Assembly: GCF_029051685.1 (NCBI RefSeq)
Contig: NZ_JAACFT010000002.1
Coordinates: 186,001-250,000, forward strand
Reading direction: 5' to 3'
Origin: Bradyrhizobium sp. CSA207
Lineage (GTDB): Bacteria > Pseudomonadota > Alphaproteobacteria > Rhizobiales > Xanthobacteraceae
DNA: 64,000 bases
In this document: positions 54,161 through 63,202 of the stretch, piece by piece
Layout: each line of letters starts with the position of its first letter
Position numbering within the stretch: position 1 is the stretch's first letter
Program-made: the position numbers and the translations under genes
Notes under the pieces: model-generated
Told to the model about the DNA's origin: nothing
Databases searched by the model: none
Seen by the model: the letters and a program-made list of their open reading frames with translations, nothing else

Positions 54161-54922
54161 ATGTCAGACCTGTTCGATGTCAGTAAAGAGACCATCCTCG
54201 TGACCGGGGCAAGCCAGGGGCTGGGGCGGCAATTTGCCCGGGTCCTGGCGGCGCATGGTGCAGCGGTTGCGCTCGCGGCGCGGCAAGTTGACAAGCTGAA
54301 GAGCCTCGAAGATGAGATCCGCGGCAAGGGCGGCCGCGCCGCGGCTGTCGCCCTCGACGTCACCGACACCGCCTCGATCGCGAGGGCTGTGGATGCCGCG
54401 GAAGCCGCGCTCGGCCCGGTCACGGTGCTGATCAACAATGCCGGCATCGCAATTGAAAAGCTTGCGACCGAGCAGACCGAGGCCGATTGGGATGCGGTGA
54501 TCGGCGCCAATCTCAAGGGCGCGTATTTCCTCGCGACCGAAGTCGCGCGGCGCATGATCGCGCGCAAGCAGTCAGGCAACATCGTCAACATCGCCTCGGT
54601 GCTCGGCACCGGCGTCTTGAAGGCGGTGTCGCCTTACGCGATCTCCAAGGCCGGCATGATCCAAGCGACCAAGGCGATGGCGCTGGAGCTGGCCGGGCAA
54701 AACATCCGCATCAACGCGCTGGCGCCCGGCTATATCGACACCGAGATGAACCACGCCTTCTGGTCGACGCCATCAGGCGAGCGCCTGACCAAGCGCATCC
54801 CGCAACGCCGCGTCGGCGCCGAATCCGATCTCGACGGCGCCATTTTGCTGCTGGCCTCGCAGGCATCGCGCTACATGACGGGAAGCGTGGTGACGGTCGA
54901 TGGCGGGTTCTTGTTGAATTGA
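54161..54922 (+). CDS. SDR-family dehydrogenase (FabG-like)
   Basis: A 253-residue SDR with a complete active site: cofactor loop TGASQGLGRQ, LINNAGIAIEKL, serine in NIASVLGT, and catalytic YAISK. ATG 54161 (MSDLFDVSKETILVTG) is preferred; ATG 54131 would add ten residues. It ends in TGSVVTVDGGFLLN, the classical SDR C-terminus. Substrate unknown; likely a 3-oxoacyl or secondary alcohol. Confidence 0.92.
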   Translation: MSDLFDVSKETILVTGASQGLGRQFARVLAAHGAAVALAARQVDKLKSLEDEIRGKGGRAAAVALDVTDTASIARAVDAAEAALGPVTVLINNAGIAIEKLATEQTEADWDAVIGANLKGAYFLATEVARRMIARKQSGNIVNIASVLGTGVLKAVSPYAISKAGMIQATKAMALELAGQNIRINALAPGYIDTEMNHAFWSTPSGERLTKRIPQRRVGAESDLDGAILLLASQASRYMTGSVVTVDGGFLLN

Positions 54923-54959
54923 TTCTCGCTGTCGTTGTGTACAGCGAGTTTCCCCCCAC

Positions 54960-55081
54960 GTCGTCCCGGCGAAGGCCGGGACCCATAACCACAGGATGGA
55001 GTTTGGCGAAGACTCGTGGTTAGCAGGTTCGCGCCACAATTACTCGCTGGGGCTATGGGTCCCGGCCTCCGCCGGGACGAC
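54960..55081. repeat. Family F palindromic repeat
   Basis: Arms GTCGTCCCGGCGAAGGCCGG + GACCCATAACC and GCTATGGGTCCCGGCC + CGCCGGGACGAC around a central ~60 bp. It follows the SDR gene. Confidence 0.87.
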
Positions 55082-55197
55082 GGAAGAGAATGATGCGGCG
55101 GCTTCGCACGACCGCATCTCCGCCCTGATCTTATCCGCTGCCGTCTCGCCGATCATCATGGTCGGCGCATTGGTATTCTCCTTCTGTATTTTCTTCT

Positions 55198-55277
55198 CGT
55201 CATTGCGAGCGAAGCGAAGCCATCCAGAATCCCTCCGCGGCGAAAGTCTGGATTGCTTCGCTTCGCTCACAATAACG
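55198..55277. repeat. Family B palindromic repeat, copy 3
   Basis: Arms CGTCATTGCGAGCGAAGCG + CATCCAGA and TCTGGATTGCTTCGCTTCGC + CAATAACG, with a few mismatches. It ends 10 nt before the aldehyde dehydrogenase stop codon. The remaining bases of the 365-bp gap (55082-55197) show no coding signal. Confidence 0.85.
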
Positions 55278-55287
55278 GGTGTTGAGA

Positions 55288-56757
55288 TTACGACATGAAC
55301 CGCATCAGCTTCTCCAGCCGCGCGATCTTGCCGCCATAGGGCGGATAGAGGTCGGCGAGCCGGTTGAACTTCGAGCGGTAGAACACCGGCTTCAGCTTGC
55401 TGAAGGTGCGAAACCCCCATTCGCCGTGATAGGCGCCGGTGCCGGATGCGCCGACGCCGCCCATCGGCTGGTTGATTTGCGTGAAGTGAAACAGGCAATC
55501 GTTGATGGTGACGCCGCCGGAGACGGTGCGTGACAGCACCTCGTCGCGCGCATCCCGATCCTTGCCGAACCAGTACAGCGCCAGCGGCCGGTCGCGGGCG
55601 TTGACGAAGGCGATGGCCTCAGCCGGCTCGCGATAGCCGAGCACGGGCAGCACCGGGCCAAAAATCTCCTCCTCCATCACGGCCATCGCTTCGCTCGCAC
55701 CGAGGATCAGCGTCGGTGGAAATTTGCGGTGCGCCTTCCAGTTGGGATCGTCGGGCCTTGCCGGCTGCAGGATCCTTGCGCCGCGGCCCGCCGCATCCGC
55801 AACGAGGCCTTCCAGCCGCGCATAATGCCGGTCGGAAATGATCGAGGTGTAATCCTTGTTGGCGGGATCGGTGCCGAACATGCGCCGCATCTGCGCGCGC
55901 ACCTTCTCGGCGAAGGCCTGCAACGAGCGCTCCGGTACCAGCACATAATCCGGCGCGATGCAGGTCTGCCCGGCATTGAGCAGCTTGCCGTAGGCGATGC
56001 GCTCGGCTGCCTCCTCGAGATCGGCCGATGCGTCGATGATCGCCGGCGACTTGCCGCCGAGCTCGAGCGTCACCGGCGTCAGATTGCGGCCCGCAGCCTC
56101 CGCGACCAGCCGCCCGACCCGGGTCGAGCCGGTGAACACCAAATGATCGAACGGCAGCGTCGCAAAGGCTTGTGCGACCTCGTCCTCGATGCCGGTGACC
56201 AGCATCTCGCCGGCGTCGAACTTTTGCGCGACCGTTTGCTTCAGCAGCGCCGAGAAATGCGGGACCAGTTCGCTCGGCTTGATGATGACACGGTTGCCGG
56301 CGGCGATGGCGCCGATCGCAGGCGCGAGCGTGAGCTGGAGCGGATAATTCCAGGGCGCGATGATGCCGACCACGCCGAGCGGCTGCGGAATCAGCCGGTT
56401 GCGCGCGGGCAGGAATTGCAACGCGGTCGCCACGCGCTGCGGCGCCATCCAGGTCTTCAAATGTTTGGTGGCGTGCCGGATCTCGGAGAACAGCAGCATC
56501 GTCTCGGCGATGGTGGTCTCCACCGCGGAGCGGTGGCCGAAATCCGCCGAAATCGCCTGCCGGAAGCGTTCTTCGTTCTCGGCGACGACAGCGCGCAGCC
56601 GCGCCAGCCGGTCGAGCCGCTCGGCCAGATCAGGCGCCGGTTCGGCCCGCGACCGCGCGAGCATGGTGTGGAAGGCGTCCTCGAGTGCCAGCAGAGGGGC
56701 GCTTGTCAGGGATCGGTTCAAGGATTGTTGTGAGGATGGCTCCAGGGATGGGTCCAA
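55288..56757 (-). CDS. Coniferyl-aldehyde-type aldehyde dehydrogenase
   Basis: A 489-residue NAD(P)-dependent aldehyde dehydrogenase. The nucleophile Cys lies in NAGQTCIAPDYVLVP, the general-base Glu in VTLELGGKSPAII, the cofactor contacts in IAPWNYPLQLTLAPAIGAIAAGN and IKPSE, and the C-terminal GGVGASGTGAYHGEWGF closes the domain. The DFGHR and APDYVLVPE words and the YPPYG(G) ending point to the CalB/coniferyl aldehyde dehydrogenase group rather than betaine or succinate-semialdehyde types. Role: oxidation of an aromatic or long-chain aldehyde to the acid. Confidence 0.9.
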   Translation of the reverse strand: MDPSLEPSSQQSLNRSLTSAPLLALEDAFHTMLARSRAEPAPDLAERLDRLARLRAVVAENEERFRQAISADFGHRSAVETTIAETMLLFSEIRHATKHLKTWMAPQRVATALQFLPARNRLIPQPLGVVGIIAPWNYPLQLTLAPAIGAIAAGNRVIIKPSELVPHFSALLKQTVAQKFDAGEMLVTGIEDEVAQAFATLPFDHLVFTGSTRVGRLVAEAAGRNLTPVTLELGGKSPAIIDASADLEEAAERIAYGKLLNAGQTCIAPDYVLVPERSLQAFAEKVRAQMRRMFGTDPANKDYTSIISDRHYARLEGLVADAAGRGARILQPARPDDPNWKAHRKFPPTLILGASEAMAVMEEEIFGPVLPVLGYREPAEAIAFVNARDRPLALYWFGKDRDARDEVLSRTVSGGVTINDCLFHFTQINQPMGGVGASGTGAYHGEWGFRTFSKLKPVFYRSKFNRLADLYPPYGGKIARLEKLMRFMS

Positions 56758-57069
56758 GCCGTTCCTCCCTCAAATGGCGTTTCGCCTCTGTTTTGTTGCC
56801 ACAAGCTGGCCCTTTGTGGAACTTCTGGCAAGGGCGCGCCAAATGGACCCGAATTCGGTCCATCCGCCTGTCATAAAGTCGAAAAAAACGTTCCGGCAGC
56901 CCTTTCCAAAGGCAGCCCGTGTTGATAGATACGCCCTGCACCCGATGGGCTTTGCCCGGGGTTGCCTTCCAAGGAAGCCTTTGGGACGGAAGAAGCAAGC
57001 CACGCGAGCAGCGTCGGCCCTCTATCCATCGTCCCCGGCATTTTTCGCGAAGGCAAAGCAACGGTTTAA
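56758..57069. other. Intergenic region upstream of aldehyde dehydrogenase and initiator tRNA genes
   Basis: 312 bp with no convincing gene. It must carry the promoters of two divergent units. One stretch of T-on-minus/A-on-plus (TCGAAAAAAACG at 56879-56890) is the only conspicuous feature. No operator is recognised. Confidence 0.4.
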
Positions 57070-58687
<1,618 letters not shown>

Positions 58688-58716
<29 letters not shown>

Positions 58717-58930
58717 TGTCGCTGCTCGCGTCCGGAGGGGGGTGGTGCAAGTTATAATCTGCGATAGCCGCGGCGCGAGCAAGGGCGCGAACGAATCGCA
58801 GCAATGCGTCGTTGGGTGAGCCTTCAGCGGTCGCCGGCTCAACGCGCGCAATTGTCTTGTCAGCCTTCTCCAGAAGCGGAGAAGGCTCAGGTTTATCGCG
58901 GCAAAGCGTATCCCGCCCGCGACCAGCCAT
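58688..58930 (-). CDS. Small protein coupled to serine recombinase
   Basis: An 80-residue frame from ATG 58930 (MAGRGRDTLCRDKPEPSPLL) that ends 29 nt inside the recombinase gene, so translation of the two would be coupled. The middle part (SPNDALLRFVRALARAAAIADYN) is a plausible amphipathic helix. Short proteins often precede recombinases of this kind in rhizobia. No domain is recognised. The frame extends further upstream, but the ATG at 58930 is the sensible start. Confidence 0.5.
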
Positions 58931-59455
58931 GCTGATCACTCCCATCACAGCGCAATTGCCACGCCTTCCCGACCACGGCCCGAGATTTCGGCGCCATGAC
59001 ATGCACACCCGTTTGAAGGGCGGCATCCGCTAGGGAATGAGCAGGTAGCTGAAGGTTCAGCGGCTACGCTTGGGATGTGCTGCTGAGATGGGCTGGGTCG
59101 GCTTTGGGAAGCTTTTGCTGGCCTGGAATGAAGGGGTTTACCCCGGGTGGCCGATAATCGTTTTATTGCGCTTCTATGGAGCCCATAAGCATTGAAACTG
59201 TACCGCGAGCCGCTGATTTTTTCAAGATCGATTATCAAATCACGGCCTCAGCACTGGCTTTGGTAGTGGTGAGACTTTTCCTTCGCTCCCTCCGTTTGCA
59301 CTGTGTTGGCTGGAGGTTCAGGCGCGGGAGCAACCGGCCAATTCATTGGGCCGGCTTGCGCCACGCGCAGCGCGAAGCGCGGAATAAGGATATCTAAGGA
59401 TATAAGGATAGGACCGGCTCTTCTGAACGAAATCAAAAGCTTGAATCATTTCCGG
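58931..59455. other. Non-coding region with AT-rich direct repeats beside the iterons
   Basis: No convincing gene in 525 bp. From 59385 to 59410 there are two TAAGGATAT units (59385-59393 and 59395-59403) followed by AAGGATA (59404-59410), an AT-rich patch 46 bp before the first iteron. Stretches 59155-59285 are also AT-rich. In iteron plasmids such patches serve as the DNA-unwinding element. The region also has to hold the promoter of the small gene and recombinase. Confidence 0.55.
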
Positions 59456-59592
59456 GTGAGGTATGACTCAGCCTTCGGTGAGGTATAGCTCAGCGGCAGG
59501 TGAGGTATGGCTCAGCGTTGAGTGAGGTATGGCTCAGAAAAAGGTGAGGCATCACTCAGCAAGCGAAGAATGCCCGGTGAGGTATGGCTCAG
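59456..59592 (+). repeat. Six phased iterons, candidate replication origin
   Basis: Six 16-bp direct repeats of consensus GTGAGGTATGGCTCAG begin at 59456, 59478, 59500, 59522, 59544 and 59577. Spacings are 22, 22, 22, 22 and 33 bp, i.e. two or three helical turns, so all copies face the same side of the helix. Copies 3, 4 and 6 are exact; copies 1 and 2 differ by one base; copy 5 (GTGAGGCATCACTCAG) is the most diverged. The last copy spans the stop codon of the replication initiator gene. This is the organisation of initiator-binding iterons. Confidence 0.9.
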
Positions 59593-60788
59593 CGGCTCGA
59601 ACCCACCGTCAGCGGACGCCATGCACGCAATATGCGATCGTCTCCCTTCCCTACCAGCTCCAGGCTGTATTCCAGCAACCGGCCGTCAGGGCACGAAAGC
59701 ACAGCCTTTTTCACATCCCGATTGAAATATTTCTGCTCTTGCTTGGTCTGAAAGCGTTGCGCCAGCTCGACTAGGCTGATTGCGTAAGGCTTGCCATCCT
59801 TTGGCACTTTCAACGTGAGCAGCCGATACAATGCTCTGTGCATCGGCTGCGCTAAGATCATGTAGTCACGACTAAACGTGCGCAGTGTAGGCACCGCGCG
59901 CTCAACAATCCCCTCGTATATCCAATCCGGCACGCTCACGCGTACGCGCGTGGCCTTGCCTTGCGCTGTAGTGGCCAACTTCTCGACGGAGCTGCCAACC
60001 AACCGAAACTTGCCGCCGCGATATTTAGTGCCTTTTTGCGGATCAACCGTCACATAGGCATGGAATAGCCGGTCGAGGCTTCCGAGCACATCGTCACTGA
60101 TTGTCCCGCCCCATTTCATGCGTTTGAATTTCACCACCTCACTGATGCTCACCTCGAACATGCGCGAAGGAGGCACAGGGACTACAGCATCCCGCCCGGC
60201 CTTCTTTTCGGCTTCGTAGCGCTCGACTTGGCTGCGATACTGGTTGGCCAGATCGGCCAGCCAGGTCTGCATCATCAACACCAGATCGTAATCGTCGATG
60301 CTGGGGATCTGAAATTCGCCCTCGGTTTTAACGCGAATAGTCACGCCCTGCGGCGTCTTATAGACAAGCTCCTTACGATCTTCGTTGCGTTGGTTCAGCG
60401 TGAAAGGTGTCATCTCCATGAGATGCACGTCATCCTTAATCGCCAGTTCTGAAAGTTCAGGGATGAAGAAATCCGGTTGCGCATCATCAGGCGCGACCGC
60501 GCGAAGGATCGTCTCAATGGGCGTTACATCGACGGTAGGCTCCCGGCCGCGTTCGAGGACAGTGACAGATACTGGTTTGCCGACAACAAGCGAAGCTGCT
60601 GACTTTACAGCGTCAGCCAAATTGTTTGAAATAACTTGGGCCGCGAGCTGAGTGCTGACGGTCACGGTCACCCGGTCGTCGCTTACCTCAATCAAAGCCC
60701 CCCGTAGCCATGAGGAGAAGGTATCCGCACCAAGTTCAGCCTTGAGGCGTTCAGCAATCAGTTGGCCGGGGTCTGTCGTCGTATTCAC
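59589..60788 (-). CDS. Plasmid replication initiator (RPA-type) with DnaA-domain-I-like N-terminus
   Basis: A 399-residue protein. GTG at 60788 is the start. Residues ~8-75 (LIAERLKAELGADTFSSWLRG..., VTVTVSTQLAAQVISNNLAD) resemble DnaA domain I, the module that recruits DnaB helicase or other factors. Residues ~105-380 fit the replication initiator protein A family: FFIPELSELAIKDDVHLMEMTPFTLNQR, VSISEVVKFKRMKWGGTISDDVLGSLDRLFHAYV, and the late SRDYMILAQPMHRALYRLLTLKV. It presumably binds the six iterons at its own 3' end. The gene follows the ribbon-helix-helix gene after 20 nt, so rep and par genes may be co-transcribed. Confidence 0.88.
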   Translation of the reverse strand: MNTTTDPGQLIAERLKAELGADTFSSWLRGALIEVSDDRVTVTVSTQLAAQVISNNLADAVKSAASLVVGKPVSVTVLERGREPTVDVTPIETILRAVAPDDAQPDFFIPELSELAIKDDVHLMEMTPFTLNQRNEDRKELVYKTPQGVTIRVKTEGEFQIPSIDDYDLVLMMQTWLADLANQYRSQVERYEAEKKAGRDAVVPVPPSRMFEVSISEVVKFKRMKWGGTISDDVLGSLDRLFHAYVTVDPQKGTKYRGGKFRLVGSSVEKLATTAQGKATRVRVSVPDWIYEGIVERAVPTLRTFSRDYMILAQPMHRALYRLLTLKVPKDGKPYAISLVELAQRFQTKQEQKYFNRDVKKAVLSCPDGRLLEYSLELVGKGDDRILRAWRPLTVGSSR

Positions 60789-60798
60789 GTCAACTCGT

Positions 60799-60818
60799 GT
60801 TTACGATTTCACGATTCG
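60799..60818 (+). repeat. TTTACGATT-type site upstream of the initiator gene
   Basis: GTTTACGATTTCACGATTCG lies across the end of the ribbon-helix-helix gene and immediately upstream of the initiator GTG. It matches the motif cluster found around parA, so it may be an operator bound by the ribbon-helix-helix protein. Confidence 0.6.
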
Positions 60819-61075
60819 TCTGGAAATTCGGCTTCCAGCAAGCGCCGGATTTCATCGGCCATGATCTTGCCGCGCCGGGCGCAGGCCATCTTTACCCGCG
60901 CATGCAGCTCGACCGGCACATCGATCGTGAACCGTTTCATGACGACCGGCGCAGGTGAAGCCGCGACGCCTTCGATCTTGGCTGTTTTCAAATGTGGTTC
61001 GACGCCTTCACCCACCCAAGCGTCAGCCGCCTGGGATTTGGGCGCGGGCATCTTGAACGCGACGGTCTTGCTCAT
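60809..61075 (-). CDS. Ribbon-helix-helix partition/regulatory protein (ParG-like)
   Basis: An 88-residue protein whose start overlaps the parA stop (ATGA). The N-terminal ~45 residues are flexible and basic; residues ~46-85 give a ribbon-helix-helix: [20 protein letters not shown] (strand and first helix) and [18 protein letters not shown] (second helix). This is the layout of the small centromere-binding partners (ParG, ParB of type Ib systems) that bind short repeats and regulate the par operon while stimulating ParA. Confidence 0.8.
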   Translation of the reverse strand: MSKTVAFKMPAPKSQAADAWVGEGVEPHLKTAKIEGVAASPAPVVMKRFTIDVPVELHARVKMACARRGKIMADEIRRLLEAEFPDES

Positions 61076-61716
61076 GCTGCTGCTTTCTTGATGTTAAAAC
61101 TCGAGAGGCTACGTGCCAGGCGGGTGATTTCCTTCCCGGCCTCGCTGTCGGGATCGGTCTCCACCACGGCCAGACCGCGCGCCGCGCTTTCCGCGTAGAC
61201 CACGCGCTGGCCCAAGGCTCGGTCACAAACAGGCACATCGAAATTCGCCAGTGCTTTGGTCACGTCTCGCCCAATCGCCGTATTTACGATTTTGCGATTG
61301 ATCACAAATACGGCCTGCAAGTTTTGCTTGAATTGCTGGGCTTCTTTGATGAGCTGGACCGTATCGGCCGAGGCCCACACGTCGTAAGGCGACGGCTGTA
61401 CCGGGATCACCACCAGGTCGCTGGCCATGATCGCTGCGCGACCAAGTTCGCTCACCCGTGGTGACCCGTCGATGATTACCATGTCGTAATCCCGGGCAAT
61501 GTTCGGCATATCTTTGTGAAGCGTCGGCTTTGGCATGCCGACGACTGTAAAGAGCGGCTTGCCTTCCCTCGCCGAGGACCAGGCGAGAGAGCTGCCTTGA
61601 GGGTCGGCATCGACCAACAGCACACGCTGGCCAGCCTTGGCGTACACCGCGGCCAAGTTGACGGCGATGGTGGTCTTACCCACCCCGCCCTTTTGATTTA
61701 GCACGCCAATGATCAT
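61072..61716 (-). CDS. parA: ParA-family partition ATPase
   Basis: A 214-residue ParA without an N-terminal DNA-binding extension, i.e. of the short type Ib class. Start at ATG 61716 ([16 protein letters not shown]) with the deviant Walker A KGGVGKTT, switch I around [13 protein letters not shown] and Walker B-like [15 protein letters not shown] frame extension upstream to 61854 runs through the motif cluster and is not credible. It forms a cassette with the overlapping ribbon-helix-helix gene and presumably segregates the element when it exists as a replicon. Confidence 0.92.
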   Translation of the reverse strand: MIIGVLNQKGGVGKTTIAVNLAAVYAKAGQRVLLVDADPQGSSLAWSSAREGKPLFTVVGMPKPTLHKDMPNIARDYDMVIIDGSPRVSELGRAAIMASDLVVIPVQPSPYDVWASADTVQLIKEAQQFKQNLQAVFVINRKIVNTAIGRDVTKALANFDVPVCDRALGQRVVYAESAARGLAVVETDPDSEAGKEITRLARSLSSFNIKKAAA

Positions 61717-61730
61717 GAGTTTCGCAATCG

Positions 61731-61987
61731 TTTTTACGATTGCACGATGACACGATTTAATGAGTTTGCAGCCGGTGTGCCAACGAAGCAGGCAAGAACT
61801 GTGGCTGCGTTGTCGCAAAGTCGCATTTACGATTGTACGATGACCCGGCCGCATCGTTAGTCAGCAGGGACTGTCGGTGACCAGTTCCCCGTAAAATCGC
61901 ATTCACGATTTTACGGCTTTACGGTTTTGGTGCTGTCCAGCTGTTGTCGATCTGTCGTGTTGTCGTGTTTACGATTTAACGACTTGC
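61731..61987 (+). repeat. Cluster of TTTACGATTnnACGA motifs upstream of parA (candidate partition site/operator)
   Basis: The region upstream of parA carries TTTACGATTGCACGATGA (from 61733), TTTACGATTGTACGATGA (61826), CACGATTTTACGGCTTTACGG (61904) and GTTTACGATTTAACGAC (61969). Further copies are inside parA (ATTTACGATTTTGCGATTG at 61282) and before the initiator gene (60799). The clustering next to parA and the shared core T-T-T-A-C-G-A-T-T are what is expected of binding sites for the small ribbon-helix-helix partner. Confidence 0.75.
61890..61915. promoter_or_regulatory. Perfect 10-bp inverted repeat in the par region
   Basis: CGTAAAATCG (61890-61899) and CGATTTTACG (61906-61915) form a perfect dyad with a 6-nt spacer, made of the same CGATTTTACG-type words as the motif cluster. 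It is a likely operator for the gene on either side. Confidence 0.65.
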
Positions 61988-61991
61988 TGCC

Positions 61992-62321
61992 TCAACTATC
62001 GGCAACCTTGGGAGCCCATGAAATGTCCGGCTCCCACACATCAGACTGACGACCACCCTCCAGAGTGGCAGATCGGCGCTCCCAAGTCAGCGTCAGGCCT
62101 TCCTTTCTGCACCATGTCTTGAGGTCTGCGGCTGCCGGCGTGCCTTTCACGTCCAAACTGTCGGGCATTCTTATGCGGATGCCCGTCAGGCCTTTCCTGG
62201 CGGCTTCGAGGATCATTATGCGGATGACGTCGGTTTTGAGTTCAACCGCGGCGCGATCCTGGCGGGCAAGGAACGATTCCTTTTGCAGGAATGGCAGCAG
62301 TTTTTCGACGGGCGCCTTCAT
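61992..62321 (-). CDS. Hypothetical protein coupled to the tyrosine recombinase
   Basis: A 109-residue protein whose start overlaps the preceding recombinase stop by one base (TAATG). It has no signal peptide or membrane segment. The N-terminal half is helical (LLPFLQKESFLARQDRAAVELK), and it ends WEPDISWAPKVADS. No family is recognised. Coupling and common direction suggest that it works with the recombinase, for example as an accessory factor. Confidence 0.6.
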   Translation of the reverse strand: MKAPVEKLLPFLQKESFLARQDRAAVELKTDVIRIMILEAARKGLTGIRIRMPDSLDVKGTPAAADLKTWCRKEGLTLTWERRSATLEGGRQSDVWEPDISWAPKVADS

Positions 62322-63202
62322 TACGCGCGGCCTTTCACCGCAAACCGACCGCCCAGGTACGTGTCTGTCACTTGCAGGCGATTATGGCCCAACTCGCGGC
62401 TGATCTGCATCCGGGCTCGATAGTCGCGCGCGCGTTCGCCACGGCTCAGGCGTTCGTAAGTGGCGCCGCCAGCTGCGGGGGAGGGACGACCCGTTAATAC
62501 ACGATAGCGCCATTGTGCGTACCAGTGCCGGTGCCCGTGCATGTTGTGAATGCCGGCGCGCCAGGTGGCGTGCTCGACTTCCTTGCGAAATTCAATGTAG
62601 CTCTTGTTTTGCGGGATAATCGCTCCGCTACCGCAGACCTGGCGGACTTCATCGAGTAACGCCCGCTGGCGCGTATGGGTCAGCTTGACCTCGCGGGCGC
62701 GACCGCCCTTGCACCAACTCGCTTGCAGGGCAATGTGGTCACCGCGATCGGCTTGGCCGACGCGGAATTTCAAACTTTCTTCAAGCCGCAGGCCGAACGC
62801 CATCTGTAGGCGCAGCGCTAATTGCATCCGATCGGGGAGGGCGCTCATCTTCTCGCCCATTGTGGTGTGAGCCTTGCTGCCCTTGAAACCCTCGCGCAGC
62901 GGAATGCCCACGCTGGCGTTGTCGCGTGGCAACACGCTGGCCTTGCGGACGCCTTGCGCCCACCAGCGCACCCAACCCATGCGGTTCTTGAGCGTGCCGG
63001 GCGTGAGCCGGGCCGCTTTCCAATGCGCGACCAGGGCCTCAACGTGCTTCGGTTTGAGGGAAGCTGCACCGGGGAGAGCAAAACCAAGGCCGCGCAGATC
63101 ACGCGCGATCGCTTGCAGTCCCCGGTGCCGTTGTGTTCGCGTCAGATGCGACCCTTCGCCCTTGAGGGTGAGATTCTTCAGGTCATAGGCCAGCGCGTCC
63201 AC
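62321..63202 (-). CDS. Tyrosine recombinase/integrase
   Basis: A 293-residue site-specific recombinase. N-terminal SAM-like DNA-binding domain to ~120, catalytic domain ~125-290. Active-site residues can be followed: Arg in LRLQMAFGLRLEESLKFR, Lys in the SWCKGGRAREVKL hairpin, the HGHR segment in IHNMHGHRHWYAQ, His in SRELGHNRLQVTDTYLGG and the nucleophilic Tyr in the same segment. It resembles the plasmid/ICE-borne integrases of the Phage_int_SAM_2/Integrase_1 type. Possible roles are dimer resolution of the replicon or a second recombination activity. It is the first gene of the minus-strand set in the window. Confidence 0.85.
   Translation of the reverse strand: MDALAYDLKNLTLKGEGSHLTRTQRHRGLQAIARDLRGLGFALPGAASLKPKHVEALVAHWKAARLTPGTLKNRMGWVRWWAQGVRKASVLPRDNASVGIPLREGFKGSKAHTTMGEKMSALPDRMQLALRLQMAFGLRLEESLKFRVGQADRGDHIALQASWCKGGRAREVKLTHTRQRALLDEVRQVCGSGAIIPQNKSYIEFRKEVEHATWRAGIHNMHGHRHWYAQWRYRVLTGRPSPAAGGATYERLSRGERARDYRARMQISRELGHNRLQVTDTYLGGRFAVKGRA

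Noticed and set aside
59456..59592. Short regular repeats considered as a CRISPR array
   Set aside because: Repeats are 16 bp with only 6-bp spacers, beside a replication initiator gene. They are iterons.
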